From: Stenotrophomonas sp. SAM-B
GTDB lineage: Bacteria; Pseudomonadota; Gammaproteobacteria; Xanthomonadales; Xanthomonadaceae
DNA length: 64,000 nt
Assembly: GCF_013387485.1 (NCBI RefSeq)
Contig: NZ_JABBXB010000005.1
Span: 248,001 to 312,000, forward strand
Direction: 5' to 3'
The translations under genes and the position numbers were made by a program. Each line of letters begins with the position of its first letter. The stretch's first letter is position 1. Positions 51,445-59,565 of this stretch are shown piece by piece. The notes beneath the pieces are model-generated. The model made no database searches. It was not told the DNA's origin and saw nothing but the letters and a program-made list of their open reading frames with translations.

Positions 51445-52476
51445 ATGACCATCCGCGGTAAAGCCACCTCCCTCGATATCGCCCACCTGGCCGGCGTCTC
51501 CCAGCCGACGGTGTCGCGGGCACTGCGCGGCAGCCCGATGGTCAATGCCGAGACCCGGCAGCGGATCCTGGCCATCGCCCGGGAGCTGAACTACAAGGTC
51601 GACAAGAACGCCTCCAGCCTGCGCCTGCGCAATGCCGGCACGCTGGCCCTGCTGTTCTTCGAGGACCCGACCAACGACGACTCGCTGATCAACCCGTTCT
51701 TCCACGCCATGCTGGGCTCGATCACGCGCGCCTGCGCGCTGCGCGGCTACGACCTGCTGGTCTCCTTCCAACAGCTGTCCACCGACTGGCAGGCCGATTA
51801 CGAGGACAGCAACAAGGCCGACGGCATCATCCTGCTCGGCTACGGCGACTACCACGAGTCGCGCGAGCGCCTGCAGCGGCTGGTCGAGCAAGGCACCCAT
51901 TTCGTGCGCTGGGGGGCGTCCCTGCCCGACCAGCCGGGTGTCTCGATCGGCAGCGACAATTTCCAGGGCGGGTTCGACATCACCGCCCACCTGCTCGACC
52001 AGGGCCGCCGCCGGATCGCCTTCGTCGGCCACGCCTCCAGCCACTATCCCGAATTCGAGCAGCGCTACCGCGGCCACGTCGAGGCGATGCGGGTGCGCGG
52101 CCTGACCGCCGAGCCGTCACTGCAGCACGATGCGATCACCACCGAGCAGTCCGGCTTCGATGCCTGCCAAGCGCTGTTGGCAGGCGGCGAGCGTATCGAT
52201 GGGCTGTGCGCGGCCAGCGACCTGATCGCGATCGGCGCGATGCGTGCCCTGCGCGAACATGGACTGCGCGTCCCCGAGGATGTGGCCGTCACCGGTTTCG
52301 ATGACATCCCGCTGGCCGCCTCGGTGTCCCCGCCGCTGTCCACCGTGCAGCAGGACACCAAGCAGGCCGGGCACCTGCTGGTGGAAAAGCTGCTGGCACT
52401 GATCGAAGGCCAGCCGGTGGAAGGCCAGAGCATCGCGGTGAAGCAGGTGCTGCGGGAATCCTCGCTGCGCGGCTGA
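51445..52476 (+). CDS. LacI family transcriptional regulator
   Basis: A 343-residue sugar-type repressor. The helix-turn-helix is SLDIAHLAGVSQPTVSRALR (residues 8-27), followed by the hinge (ARELNYKVDKNASSLRLR) and an effector-binding domain (NPFFHAMLGSITRACALRGY, IDGLCAASDLIAIGAMRALR, VAVTGFDDIPLAASVSPPLS). The ATG at 51445 places the DNA-binding domain directly at the N-terminus. The gene is divergent from the type I secretion/RTX operon with a 12-base palindrome between, so it may link toxin production to a carbon source. The maltodextrin genes at 59.6-64 kb are another possible target. Confidence 0.92.
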   Translation: MTIRGKATSLDIAHLAGVSQPTVSRALRGSPMVNAETRQRILAIARELNYKVDKNASSLRLRNAGTLALLFFEDPTNDDSLINPFFHAMLGSITRACALRGYDLLVSFQQLSTDWQADYEDSNKADGIILLGYGDYHESRERLQRLVEQGTHFVRWGASLPDQPGVSIGSDNFQGGFDITAHLLDQGRRRIAFVGHASSHYPEFEQRYRGHVEAMRVRGLTAEPSLQHDAITTEQSGFDACQALLAGGERIDGLCAASDLIAIGAMRALREHGLRVPEDVAVTGFDDIPLAASVSPPLSTVQQDTKQAGHLLVEKLLALIEGQPVEGQSIAVKQVLRESSLRG

Positions 52477-52494
52477 GCATCCACCGCTGTCGGC

Positions 52495-52821
52495 TTATTT
52501 CAAACGACGATCCAGCACGAAGTACACGACATTGCCCAGCCCGGTCGCACCGAGCAGCAGCGCGATCGCCCCGGGCGTGACCCGGTCGATGCCGAGGACA
52601 TCCACCAGCCCGAAACCGAGCGCCAGGGCCAGCATCACGCAGCCCCAGTGCAGCGCGGCCAGCCGCCGCTTGGTGGTGTCGCCGGCCAGCAGCGAGCGCA
52701 CCAGCTCTTCCGAGCCGCGGGCTTCGACGATCCGCCGCCGGGTGTGGCCGTCGACCACGCTCTTGATGGCATACACGATGCCGAGGATCAGGACGACGGG
52801 CAGAATCAGGTTGTAATCCAT
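52495..52821 (-). CDS. Small membrane protein, function unknown
   Basis: A 108-residue protein with a first helix at the N-terminus (YNLILPVVLILGIVYAIKSV), a basic soluble middle (DGHTRRRIVEARGSEELVRS) and two further helices (LHWGCVMLALALGFGLVDVL and GAIALLLGATGLGNVVYFVL). The ATG at 52821 was taken because an upstream extension is Arg-rich and untypical. It is convergent with the LacI gene (18 bases apart) and divergent from the sigma factor gene. No family function is known to me. Confidence 0.78.
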   Translation of the reverse strand: MDYNLILPVVLILGIVYAIKSVVDGHTRRRIVEARGSEELVRSLLAGDTTKRRLAALHWGCVMLALALGFGLVDVLGIDRVTPGAIALLLGATGLGNVVYFVLDRRLK

Positions 52822-52934
52822 GGTGCGTACGTTCCGTTGAGAAGGGGCTTGTCCACTGAGATACGGCCGGGGCGGGATCGGTTGCACGGGTCCCGGTTGC
52901 AACCGATGGCGCACTCGACGTATCCCTATGGGAC

Positions 52935-53531
52935 ATGTGCACGCCGCCCACCCCTGCCGACTGCCTCGACGCCGACCGTGCCCTGGTCGCCGCCATCCTG
53001 TCGCGACAGCCCGGGGCGTTCGAGCAGCTGGTGCGCGAGTATCAAGGACTGTGCTGGCGCGTGGTCGACCGCATGGTCCGCCATCCGGACGACACCCGCG
53101 AGCTGTGCCAGGAAGCATTCCTTCGCATCCATCAGACGCTGCATCAGTACCGCGGCGAGAGCGCACTGAAATCCTGGGTGGCGCAGGTCGCCTATTCGAT
53201 CGCCAAGCGCCACCTGGAGCGACGCCGTATTCCGCTGGTGGACAACAGCGTGACCGAAGACGGTGCCGCGTTGATCGACCAGATCGGCGACGGCCACGAC
53301 CTCGAGGCGCGTACCAGCGAGCAGGACATCAACGCCCATCTGCACGCCGCGATCGACGCGTTGCCGCCGCTGCAGCGCACCCTGCTCACGCTCTATCATC
53401 TGGAAGAGATCTCCATCGCCGAGATCGCCACCCTGACCGACCTGGCCGAAGGCACCATCAAGAGCCACCTGTTCCGCAGCCGCAAGCGACTACGCGAGCT
53501 GCTGGAATCCCGTATTGGAGTGCCCGCATGA
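52935..53531 (+). CDS. ECF-type RNA polymerase sigma factor
   Basis: A 198-residue extracytoplasmic-function sigma factor. Region 2 (about residues 20-90) contains GAFEQLVREYQGLCWRVVDR and DTRELCQEAFLRIHQTLHQY with the -10-binding segment; region 4 (about 130-190) contains LPPLQRTLLTLYHLEEISIA and the helix-turn-helix IATLTDLAEGTIKSHLFRSR. It directs RNA polymerase to a small regulon. The stop overlaps the start of the next gene by four bases (ATGA), which encodes a likely anti-sigma factor. Confidence 0.93.
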   Translation: MCTPPTPADCLDADRALVAAILSRQPGAFEQLVREYQGLCWRVVDRMVRHPDDTRELCQEAFLRIHQTLHQYRGESALKSWVAQVAYSIAKRHLERRRIPLVDNSVTEDGAALIDQIGDGHDLEARTSEQDINAHLHAAIDALPPLQRTLLTLYHLEEISIAEIATLTDLAEGTIKSHLFRSRKRLRELLESRIGVPA

Positions 53532-53944
53532 GCACCGCAGACGATCCCCGGATCAACCCCGAGGAATGGCAGGCCCAGGAACGTGGCCTGCGCGCCGCCC
53601 TAGGCGGCCAGCGCGCCGGCCCGGACGACGTCGACTACCTGCGCATCGCCGAGGCGATCGCCTCCGCACCACAGAGCGGGCCGCCAATGCGCTTCGCCCG
53701 CGAGGTCGCCCTGCGCATCGCCCGCCATGACGCCGGCATCGAGCGCTGGGTGTCGCGGGTGCTGCTGGCCGTGCTGGCCATCGCTGCCCTGGCAGTGGGC
53801 ACCCTGTTCGGCCCGGCATGGTGGAGCGCGATCGAGCAGACCGCGGGCCGCGCGGCGACCGGGTGGCTGCTCGCTGGCGCCGCATGCGTCGCGGTCTCGT
53901 GGCTGGCGGCCCGTTGGCGGACGGGCGGCCGCAGGCACCCATGA
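53528..53944 (+). CDS. Candidate anti-sigma factor, membrane protein
   Basis: A 138-residue protein coupled to the sigma factor by an ATGA overlap. The N-terminal 75 residues are cytoplasmic (DDPRINPEEWQAQERGLRAA, then DVDYLRIAEAIASAP), and two hydrophobic segments follow (VLLAVLAIAALAVGTLFGPA and GWLLAGAACVAVSWLAARW). This is the usual arrangement of a membrane anti-sigma factor, but no zinc-binding HxxxCxxC motif is present, so the assignment rests on position and topology. Confidence 0.75.
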   Translation: MSTADDPRINPEEWQAQERGLRAALGGQRAGPDDVDYLRIAEAIASAPQSGPPMRFAREVALRIARHDAGIERWVSRVLLAVLAIAALAVGTLFGPAWWSAIEQTAGRAATGWLLAGAACVAVSWLAARWRTGGRRHP

Positions 53945-54012
53945 CTTACGGCGGATGCAGCCTATCTGAATAGGGCGGATAACCGAGGTATCGCCCAGGG
54001 GAAGCTGTCCGC

Positions 54013-54906
54013 ATGCTTGAGATCCGCGCGCTGTCCAAGACCTACGCCAATGGTGTGCATGCCCTTGCGGGTGTGACGCTCGATATTCCCCGCGGCATGT
54101 TCGGCCTGCTCGGTCCCAACGGCGCCGGCAAGTCCTCGCTGATGCGGACGCTGGCCACGCTGCAGGAAGCGGACAGCGGCACCGCCACCCTGTCCATCCC
54201 CGGGGAGGCGAGCATCGATGTGCTGCGTGACAAGGATGCGGTGCGTCGGCGGTTGGGCTATCTGCCGCAGGACTTCGGGGTGTATCCCAAGGTCAGCGCA
54301 CTGGACCTGCTCGACCATTTCGCGGTGCTCAAGGGGCTCACCCACAAGGCCCAGCGCCGCGAAGTGGTGGAGGCGCTGCTGCAGCAGGTCAATCTGTGGG
54401 ATGCGCGCAAACGCAAACTCGGCACCTACTCCGGCGGCATGCGCCAGCGCTTCGGCATCGCGCAGGCCCTGCTCGGCGATCCGCGGCTGGTGATCGTCGA
54501 TGAGCCCACCGCCGGGCTCGACCCGGAAGAGCGCAACCGCTTCCTCAACCTGCTCGCGGCGATCGGCGAAAACGTAGCGGTGATCCTGTCCACGCACATC
54601 GTCGAGGATGTCACCGACCTGTGCCCCAGCATGGCGATCATGAACAAGGGACAGGTGCTGCTGACCGGCAAGCCCAGCGATGCGATCGACGCGCTGCAGC
54701 ACCAGGTCTGGCGCAAGCAGGTGGACGTTGCCGAACTGCCCGCCTACGAAGCCAACCATGTGGTGCTGTCCACGCGCCTGGTCGGTGGCCGGCCGGTGAT
54801 CCACGTGCACAGCGCGACCGACCCCGGCGACGGCTTCGCCGCCGTTGCTCCCGATCTGGAAGACGTCTATTTCCAGCGACTGCGCCTGCAGTCGCGGGCC
54901 GCCTGA
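54013..54906 (+). CDS. ABC transporter ATP-binding protein
   Basis: A 297-residue ATPase subunit. Walker A is GLLGPNGAGKSSL (about residues 32-44), the Q-loop is YLPQDFGVYP, the signature is YSGGMRQRFGIAQALL, and Walker B is LVIVDEPTAGLD; the H-loop His is in ILSTHIVEDV. The last 70 residues are an extra domain typical of the export-type (drug/lipid) subgroup. It begins 68 bases after the anti-sigma candidate and 13 bases before the permease/peptidase gene with which it forms a transporter. Confidence 0.92.
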   Translation: MLEIRALSKTYANGVHALAGVTLDIPRGMFGLLGPNGAGKSSLMRTLATLQEADSGTATLSIPGEASIDVLRDKDAVRRRLGYLPQDFGVYPKVSALDLLDHFAVLKGLTHKAQRREVVEALLQQVNLWDARKRKLGTYSGGMRQRFGIAQALLGDPRLVIVDEPTAGLDPEERNRFLNLLAAIGENVAVILSTHIVEDVTDLCPSMAIMNKGQVLLTGKPSDAIDALQHQVWRKQVDVAELPAYEANHVVLSTRLVGGRPVIHVHSATDPGDGFAAVAPDLEDVYFQRLRLQSRAA

Positions 54907-54919
54907 CCGGAGCCCGCCC

Positions 54920-57900
54920 ATGATCGCTGCCTTCTTCCGCTTCGAGCTGCGCGAGCAGCTCCGTTCCCCCCTGCTGTGGCTGCTGGCGGGCCTGTTCGCG
55001 CTGATGGCCTTCGGTGCCGCGTCGTCCGACGCGATACAGATCGGCGGCGGTGCCGGCAACGTGCACAGCAATGCGCCGACCGTGATCGCCTCGATGCTGG
55101 GCGTGTTCACCCTGCTCGGCATGCTGGTGTCCACGCTGTTCGTCAGCAATGCGCTGCTGCGCGATTTCGATCTCGGCACGGCCGAGCTGATCTTCGCCAG
55201 CCCGATCAAGCGCCGCGACTATCTGGCCGGCCGCATCGGCGCGGCCCTGGTCAGCGGACTGCTGGTGTACGTGATCATCGCGCTCGGCCTCGCGCTCGGC
55301 CCGCTCATGCCCTGGGTCGATCCTGCACGCATGGGGCCGGGCTCGCTGTACAGCTACGTCTGGGCATTCGGGGTGATCGTGATCCCGAACCTGATCTTCA
55401 CCACGGCCCTGCTGGCGTTGCTGGCGGCGGCCACGCGATCGATCCTGTGGGTCTACATCGGCGTGATCGGCTACTTCGTGCTGTACGGGGTCAGCGCGGC
55501 CCTGCTCAGCGACATCGACAACACCTGGATTGCCGTACTCAGCGAACCGCTCGGCCTGCGCGCGCTGTCGCGGACCATCCGCTACTGGTCGGTGGCCGAG
55601 CGCAACAGCGGGTTGCCTGCCCTGGCCGGGCAGCTGCTGGCCAACCGTGCGCTGTGGCTGGGCGTAGCCGCGCTCCTGTATGCCGCGACGTTCGCCCTGT
55701 TCCGCACCGAGCGCAGCGGCAGCGGCGGTCGTCGCTGGGGCCGCAAAACCACCGTCGCGGCGGCCGCGCCGTCACTGCGTCCGGCCCAGGTCGTGGTGCC
55801 CCGCGTGGTGCCAGGCCGTAGCACCGCTACCGCCTGGGCGCAGTTCCTGCACCAGGTGCGCTTCGACACCCGCGGTGTGCTGCGCAGCGTGCCCTTCCTG
55901 GTGCTGCTGGTGCTGGGGCTGTGCAACTTCCTGCCCGGTGCGCTGTTCCGCCAGACCCTGTATGGCACGCCGATCTGGCCGGTCACCTCGGAGATGCTGA
56001 CCGCCCTGCAGGGTGCCTTCAGCTGGCTGCTGATCATCATCGTGCTGTTCTTCGCCGGCGAACTGGTCTGGAAAGAGCGCGCGGCGCGGATCAATGAAGT
56101 GACCGATGCGATGCCCGTCCCCAACTGGGTGCCGCTGCTGGCCAAGTTCGCCACGCTGGTGGCGGTGATCGCCTGCTTCCAGGCGATCGGCGCACTCGCC
56201 GCGATCGGGGTGCAGCTGGCCAAAGGCTATACGCAGATCGAGCCGCTGGTGTACCTCAAGACGCTGGCGCTGGACTCGGTGGTCTACCTGTTGATGGGCG
56301 GTCTGGCGCTGGTCCTGCAGGTACTGACCAACAACAAGTTCGTCGGCTACGCGCTGCTGATCGTGGTGATGATCGGCCAGGCCGTGCTGGGCATGCTCGA
56401 TTACACCCAGAACCTCTACAACTTCGGCAGCTGGCCGATCGCCCCGTACTCGGACATGAACGGCTACGGCCACTTCCTCCCGGGGCAGCTGGCCTTCCAG
56501 GGCTACTGGGCGCTGTTCCTGCTGGCGCTGCTATGCGTCGCCTCGGCGTTCTGGGTGCGTGGCGTCGGCACCAGCCTGCGCCAGCGCCTGGTGCTGGCCG
56601 GCCGTCGCCTGCGGGGCCCGGCCGGGCTCGGCGCCGCCGTGGCGATGCTGGGCTTCATCGCATTGGGTGGCTGGCTGTACTGGAGCACCAACATCCGCAA
56701 TGCGTTCCTCTCGCCGGACCAGCAGCTGGACCTGCAGGCCCGTTACGAGCGCGAACTGTCGCGTTACCGCGACCTGCCACAGCCGCGCATCGTCTCCGTG
56801 GACAACCGGATCGACCTGCATCCGGAAACCCAGTCGGTGGTGATCGATGCGTACTGGACCGTGCGCAACACCTACACCGCGCCCATCGCCCAGCTCCACG
56901 TGGCGATGAACGACGACCGGCAGCTGACCGCGGTCGACCTTGGCGGCCAGACCCTGGCCATGCATGACGCCGACCTGGGCTACCGCATCTACCAGCTGGC
57001 CACCCCGCTGCAGCCGGGCGAGGAGCGCCGCATCCACTTCCGCGTGAACCAGCACCCGACCGGCATCACCGCCGATCAGGCACCGACCAACCTGGTGGAG
57101 AACGGCAGCTTCTTCAACAGCAGGCTGCTGCCCTCTTTCGGCTACGACCAGGGCGTGCAGATCACCGACCGCAACGAACGCCGCAAGCGCGGCCTGGGCG
57201 AGCCGAGCCGCATGCCCAAGCTGGAAGACCAGGCCGCCCGCGCGAACAACTACGTGACCGACGATGCCGACTGGCTGGCGTTCCGCAGCACGATCTGCAC
57301 CGCACCGGACCAGATCGCGCTGGCGCCCGGCTACCTGCAGCACGAAGCCACCGTCAACGGCCGGCGCTGCTTCAGCTATGCCATGGACCGGCCGATGCTC
57401 AACTTCTATGCGTACCTCTCGGCCCGCTGGGACGTGAAGCGCGCGGCATACAAGGGCATCCCGATCGAGGTGTACTACGATGCGCGCCATGGCTACAACG
57501 TGGACCGCATGATCGAAGCGGTGCAGAAGTCGCTGGCCTACTACGAAGCCAACTTCACGCCCTACCAGCACCGCCAGGTACGCATCATCGAGTTCCCGGG
57601 CTACGCGCGGTTCGCCCAGTCCTTCGCCAATACCATTCCCTACTCCGAAGGGATCGGCTTCATCGCCGACCTGCGCGACCGCGACAAGGTGGACTACGTG
57701 TTCTACGTGACCGCCCACGAGGTGGCGCACCAGTGGTGGGCACACCAGGTGATCGGCGCCAACGTGCAGGGCGCGACGATGCTCTCCGAATCGTTGTCGC
57801 AGTACTCGGCACTGATGGTGATGGAGAAGGAATACGGGCGGCAGCAGATGCGCCAGTTCCTCAAGACCGAACTGGATGGCTACCTGTCCGGACGCGGCAG

Positions 57901-58504
57901 CGAAGGCATCGAAGAGCTGCCGCTGGCGCGGGTGGAGAACCAGCAGTACATCCACTACGAGAAGGGCGCACTGGCGTTCTACCGCCTGCGCGAGGAGATC
58001 GGCGAGGCCGCACTCAACCGTGCGCTCAAACGCTTCCTGCAGGACAAGGGTTTCCAGCAGCCGCCCTACACCACCTCCACCGAACTGCTGGAGTACATCC
58101 GCGGCGAGACGCCGGCCGACCGCCAGCAGCTGGTGACCGACCTGTTCGAAAAGATCAGCTTCTACGACAACCGCGTGCTGGCCGCGACCGCGCACAAGCG
58201 GGCCGATGGCAAGTACGACGTCACCCTGACGCTGCACGCCGAGAAGCGCTACGCCGATGGCGATGGCAAGGAGACCGCGGGCAGGATGGACGACTGGATC
58301 GAGATCGGCGTGTTCGCCAACGGCCCCTCGGGCAAGGAGCGCGACCAGAAGGTGCTGTACCTGCAGCGCCACCACGTCACCGCGGCCAACCCGTCGATCA
58401 CCGTCACGGTGGAGGGAAAGCCCGACGAGGCGGGCTTCGATCCGTACAACAAGCTGATCGACCGGGTCTCCTCGGACAACCGGCGCAAGGTGACGCTGCA
58501 GTAG
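54920..58504 (+). CDS. ABC permease fused to an M1-type aminopeptidase
   Basis: A 1194-residue inner-membrane protein. The N-terminal part (about residues 1-600) has two sets of about six helices (LLWLLAGLFALMAFGAAS, and VPFLVLLVLGLCNFLPGALF), as in ABC-2 permeases. The C-terminal part (about 620-1190) is an M1-like zinc peptidase on the outer face: HEVAHQWW with His933, Glu934 and His937, and Glu957 in MLSESLSQYS as third ligand. Such fusions are known in Xanthomonadales and Bacteroidota; they pair with an ATPase, here the gene immediately upstream, and may export and trim a peptide or modify the envelope. The sigma/anti-sigma pair nearby may control it. Confidence 0.92.
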   Translation: MIAAFFRFELREQLRSPLLWLLAGLFALMAFGAASSDAIQIGGGAGNVHSNAPTVIASMLGVFTLLGMLVSTLFVSNALLRDFDLGTAELIFASPIKRRDYLAGRIGAALVSGLLVYVIIALGLALGPLMPWVDPARMGPGSLYSYVWAFGVIVIPNLIFTTALLALLAAATRSILWVYIGVIGYFVLYGVSAALLSDIDNTWIAVLSEPLGLRALSRTIRYWSVAERNSGLPALAGQLLANRALWLGVAALLYAATFALFRTERSGSGGRRWGRKTTVAAAAPSLRPAQVVVPRVVPGRSTATAWAQFLHQVRFDTRGVLRSVPFLVLLVLGLCNFLPGALFRQTLYGTPIWPVTSEMLTALQGAFSWLLIIIVLFFAGELVWKERAARINEVTDAMPVPNWVPLLAKFATLVAVIACFQAIGALAAIGVQLAKGYTQIEPLVYLKTLALDSVVYLLMGGLALVLQVLTNNKFVGYALLIVVMIGQAVLGMLDYTQNLYNFGSWPIAPYSDMNGYGHFLPGQLAFQGYWALFLLALLCVASAFWVRGVGTSLRQRLVLAGRRLRGPAGLGAAVAMLGFIALGGWLYWSTNIRNAFLSPDQQLDLQARYERELSRYRDLPQPRIVSVDNRIDLHPETQSVVIDAYWTVRNTYTAPIAQLHVAMNDDRQLTAVDLGGQTLAMHDADLGYRIYQLATPLQPGEERRIHFRVNQHPTGITADQAPTNLVENGSFFNSRLLPSFGYDQGVQITDRNERRKRGLGEPSRMPKLEDQAARANNYVTDDADWLAFRSTICTAPDQIALAPGYLQHEATVNGRRCFSYAMDRPMLNFYAYLSARWDVKRAAYKGIPIEVYYDARHGYNVDRMIEAVQKSLAYYEANFTPYQHRQVRIIEFPGYARFAQSFANTIPYSEGIGFIADLRDRDKVDYVFYVTAHEVAHQWWAHQVIGANVQGATMLSESLSQYSALMVMEKEYGRQQMRQFLKTELDGYLSGRGSEGIEELPLARVENQQYIHYEKGALAFYRLREEIGEAALNRALKRFLQDKGFQQPPYTTSTELLEYIRGETPADRQQLVTDLFEKISFYDNRVLAATAHKRADGKYDVTLTLHAEKRYADGDGKETAGRMDDWIEIGVFANGPSGKERDQKVLYLQRHHVTAANPSITVTVEGKPDEAGFDPYNKLIDRVSSDNRRKVTLQ

Positions 58505-58513
58505 GACGCAGCG

Positions 58514-58906
58514 TCAGCGCGGGCCGTCGGCGAAGTCCTTGAGGATTTCGCCGACGCCCGACGGCGAGATCTCAAAGCCCAGCGAGGTACCCGGATTGAT
58601 CACCACACCGTAGCCGCCGGGCACGCGCTTGAGCACTTCCAGCATCAGCATGCGGATCGTGTGCGGGGCCTGCTGGCTGTGGAAACCGACGCGGCTCATA
58701 TCGGTGAACACCGACACGTGCAGGACACCCTGCTTGTCGAACAACAGCGGATCGAAACCGCTGCCGTCCGGGGTCACCAGGCTGCCGGTGAGCAGCACCA
58801 CCTCGGAGGCGACGAAGGCCTTCATGAACAGGCCGATCGGCAACTGACCGTCCATCGCGGTCTTGAGCAGCGTTTCGATCGGGGTCTGGGGGGCGGCGTC
58901 GTTCAT
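58514..58906 (-). CDS. SseB-like N-terminal domain protein
   Basis: A 130-residue soluble protein of the SseB N-terminal family. Features: TAMDGQLPIGLFMKAFVASE at the start, LVTPDGSGFDPLLFDKQGVLHVSVFTD in the middle (the family's two-strand motif) and GYGVVINPGTSLGFEISPSG at the end, where the family predicts a ligand-binding loop. The family is named after type III secretion protein SseB, but no secretion gene is near, so it is probably housekeeping of unknown role. It is convergent with the ABC/M1 gene. Confidence 0.82.
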   Translation of the reverse strand: MNDAAPQTPIETLLKTAMDGQLPIGLFMKAFVASEVVLLTGSLVTPDGSGFDPLLFDKQGVLHVSVFTDMSRVGFHSQQAPHTIRMLMLEVLKRVPGGYGVVINPGTSLGFEISPSGVGEILKDFADGPR

Positions 58907-58955
58907 GGAATGCAGGGATACGGGGGATCCCTCATTGTACCCGCGGGGTGACCGG

Positions 58956-58979
58956 GAGCCGGCCAGCGGCCGGCACTAC
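58956..58979 (-). repeat. SMAG-type REP unit at the GNAT gene end
   Basis: An exact copy of the 24-base unit at 9713-9736, reading GTAG first on the minus strand. It sits 49 bases upstream of the SseB-like gene start. Its GTAG head supplies the TAG stop (58976-58978) of the GNAT gene. Confidence 0.85.
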
Positions 58980-59473
58980 CCGCGCGCGGGGGCGCCGATC
59001 AGGAACAGGTGGAAGGTGGCGTCCTCGTCGTCGAGGGCGACGAACGGCACCGCGAGCCGTGGCAGCGTCCGCAGCCAGTAGGCATGCGCGGTCACGTCGC
59101 CGCGGAACACCGCGAGCAGCCATTGCCCGTCGCCGGGGCGGACCAGTTCCTTGACCACATGCGCGGCCAGGCCTTGCCGCCGGTACGTGGGCAGCACGAA
59201 GAGGTCGGCCAGCTCGGGATAGTGGCGCCCTTCCCGCTCCACCTGATCCACCAGCACGAACCCGGACAGCGCGTCGTCGACGAACAGCAACCGTGCCCAC
59301 TGCGGGTCATCGCGCAGGGACGACTCGACATCGCTGCGGTCACAATCGAAGAGGCCGTCCGGACGCACCGCTTCTCCACTCCAGGCCGAGGCCTCGAAGT
59401 AGTAGAACTGCATCAGGTGGAACAGGCGCTCGGCATCATCGGGCGTTGCGTGGTTCAGGGACAGGCGTGACAT
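58976..59473 (-). CDS. GNAT family N-acetyltransferase
   Basis: A 165-residue acetyltransferase. Typical features: LSLNHATPDDAERLFHLMQF, LLFVDDALSGFVLVDQVERE, and the acetyl-CoA loop LPTYRRQGLAAHVVKELV (Arg/Gln-x-x-Gly). After this the fold closes with WLLAVFRGDVTAHAYWLRT. The stop codon is the TAG within a SMAG repeat, so the last residues (GAPARG) may have been fixed by the insertion. It stands alone; the substrate is unknown. Confidence 0.86.
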   Translation of the reverse strand: MSRLSLNHATPDDAERLFHLMQFYYFEASAWSGEAVRPDGLFDCDRSDVESSLRDDPQWARLLFVDDALSGFVLVDQVEREGRHYPELADLFVLPTYRRQGLAAHVVKELVRPGDGQWLLAVFRGDVTAHAYWLRTLPRLAVPFVALDDEDATFHLFLIGAPARG

Positions 59474-59518
59474 GGACAGCGGACTCGGAAGGACCGCACT
59501 GCGGTCGCGGACCCGATT

Positions 59519-59556
59519 GTAGTGCCCGGGCCACCGCAGTGCGGCGGGCCGGGCAC
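59519..59556. repeat. Degenerate GTAG-headed palindrome
   Basis: GTAG at 59519 is followed by TGCCCGGGCC and, after a GC-rich loop, GGCCGGGCAC, an imperfect stem-loop like a diverged SMAG unit. Two inverted 11-mers (CCGCACTGCGG at 59494-59504 and CCGCAGTGCGG at 59534-59544) overlap the area. It fills the 92-base gap between the GNAT start and the amylase stop and could also act as a terminator for the maltodextrin operon. Confidence 0.35.
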
Positions 59557-59565
59557 GCTCCCGGG

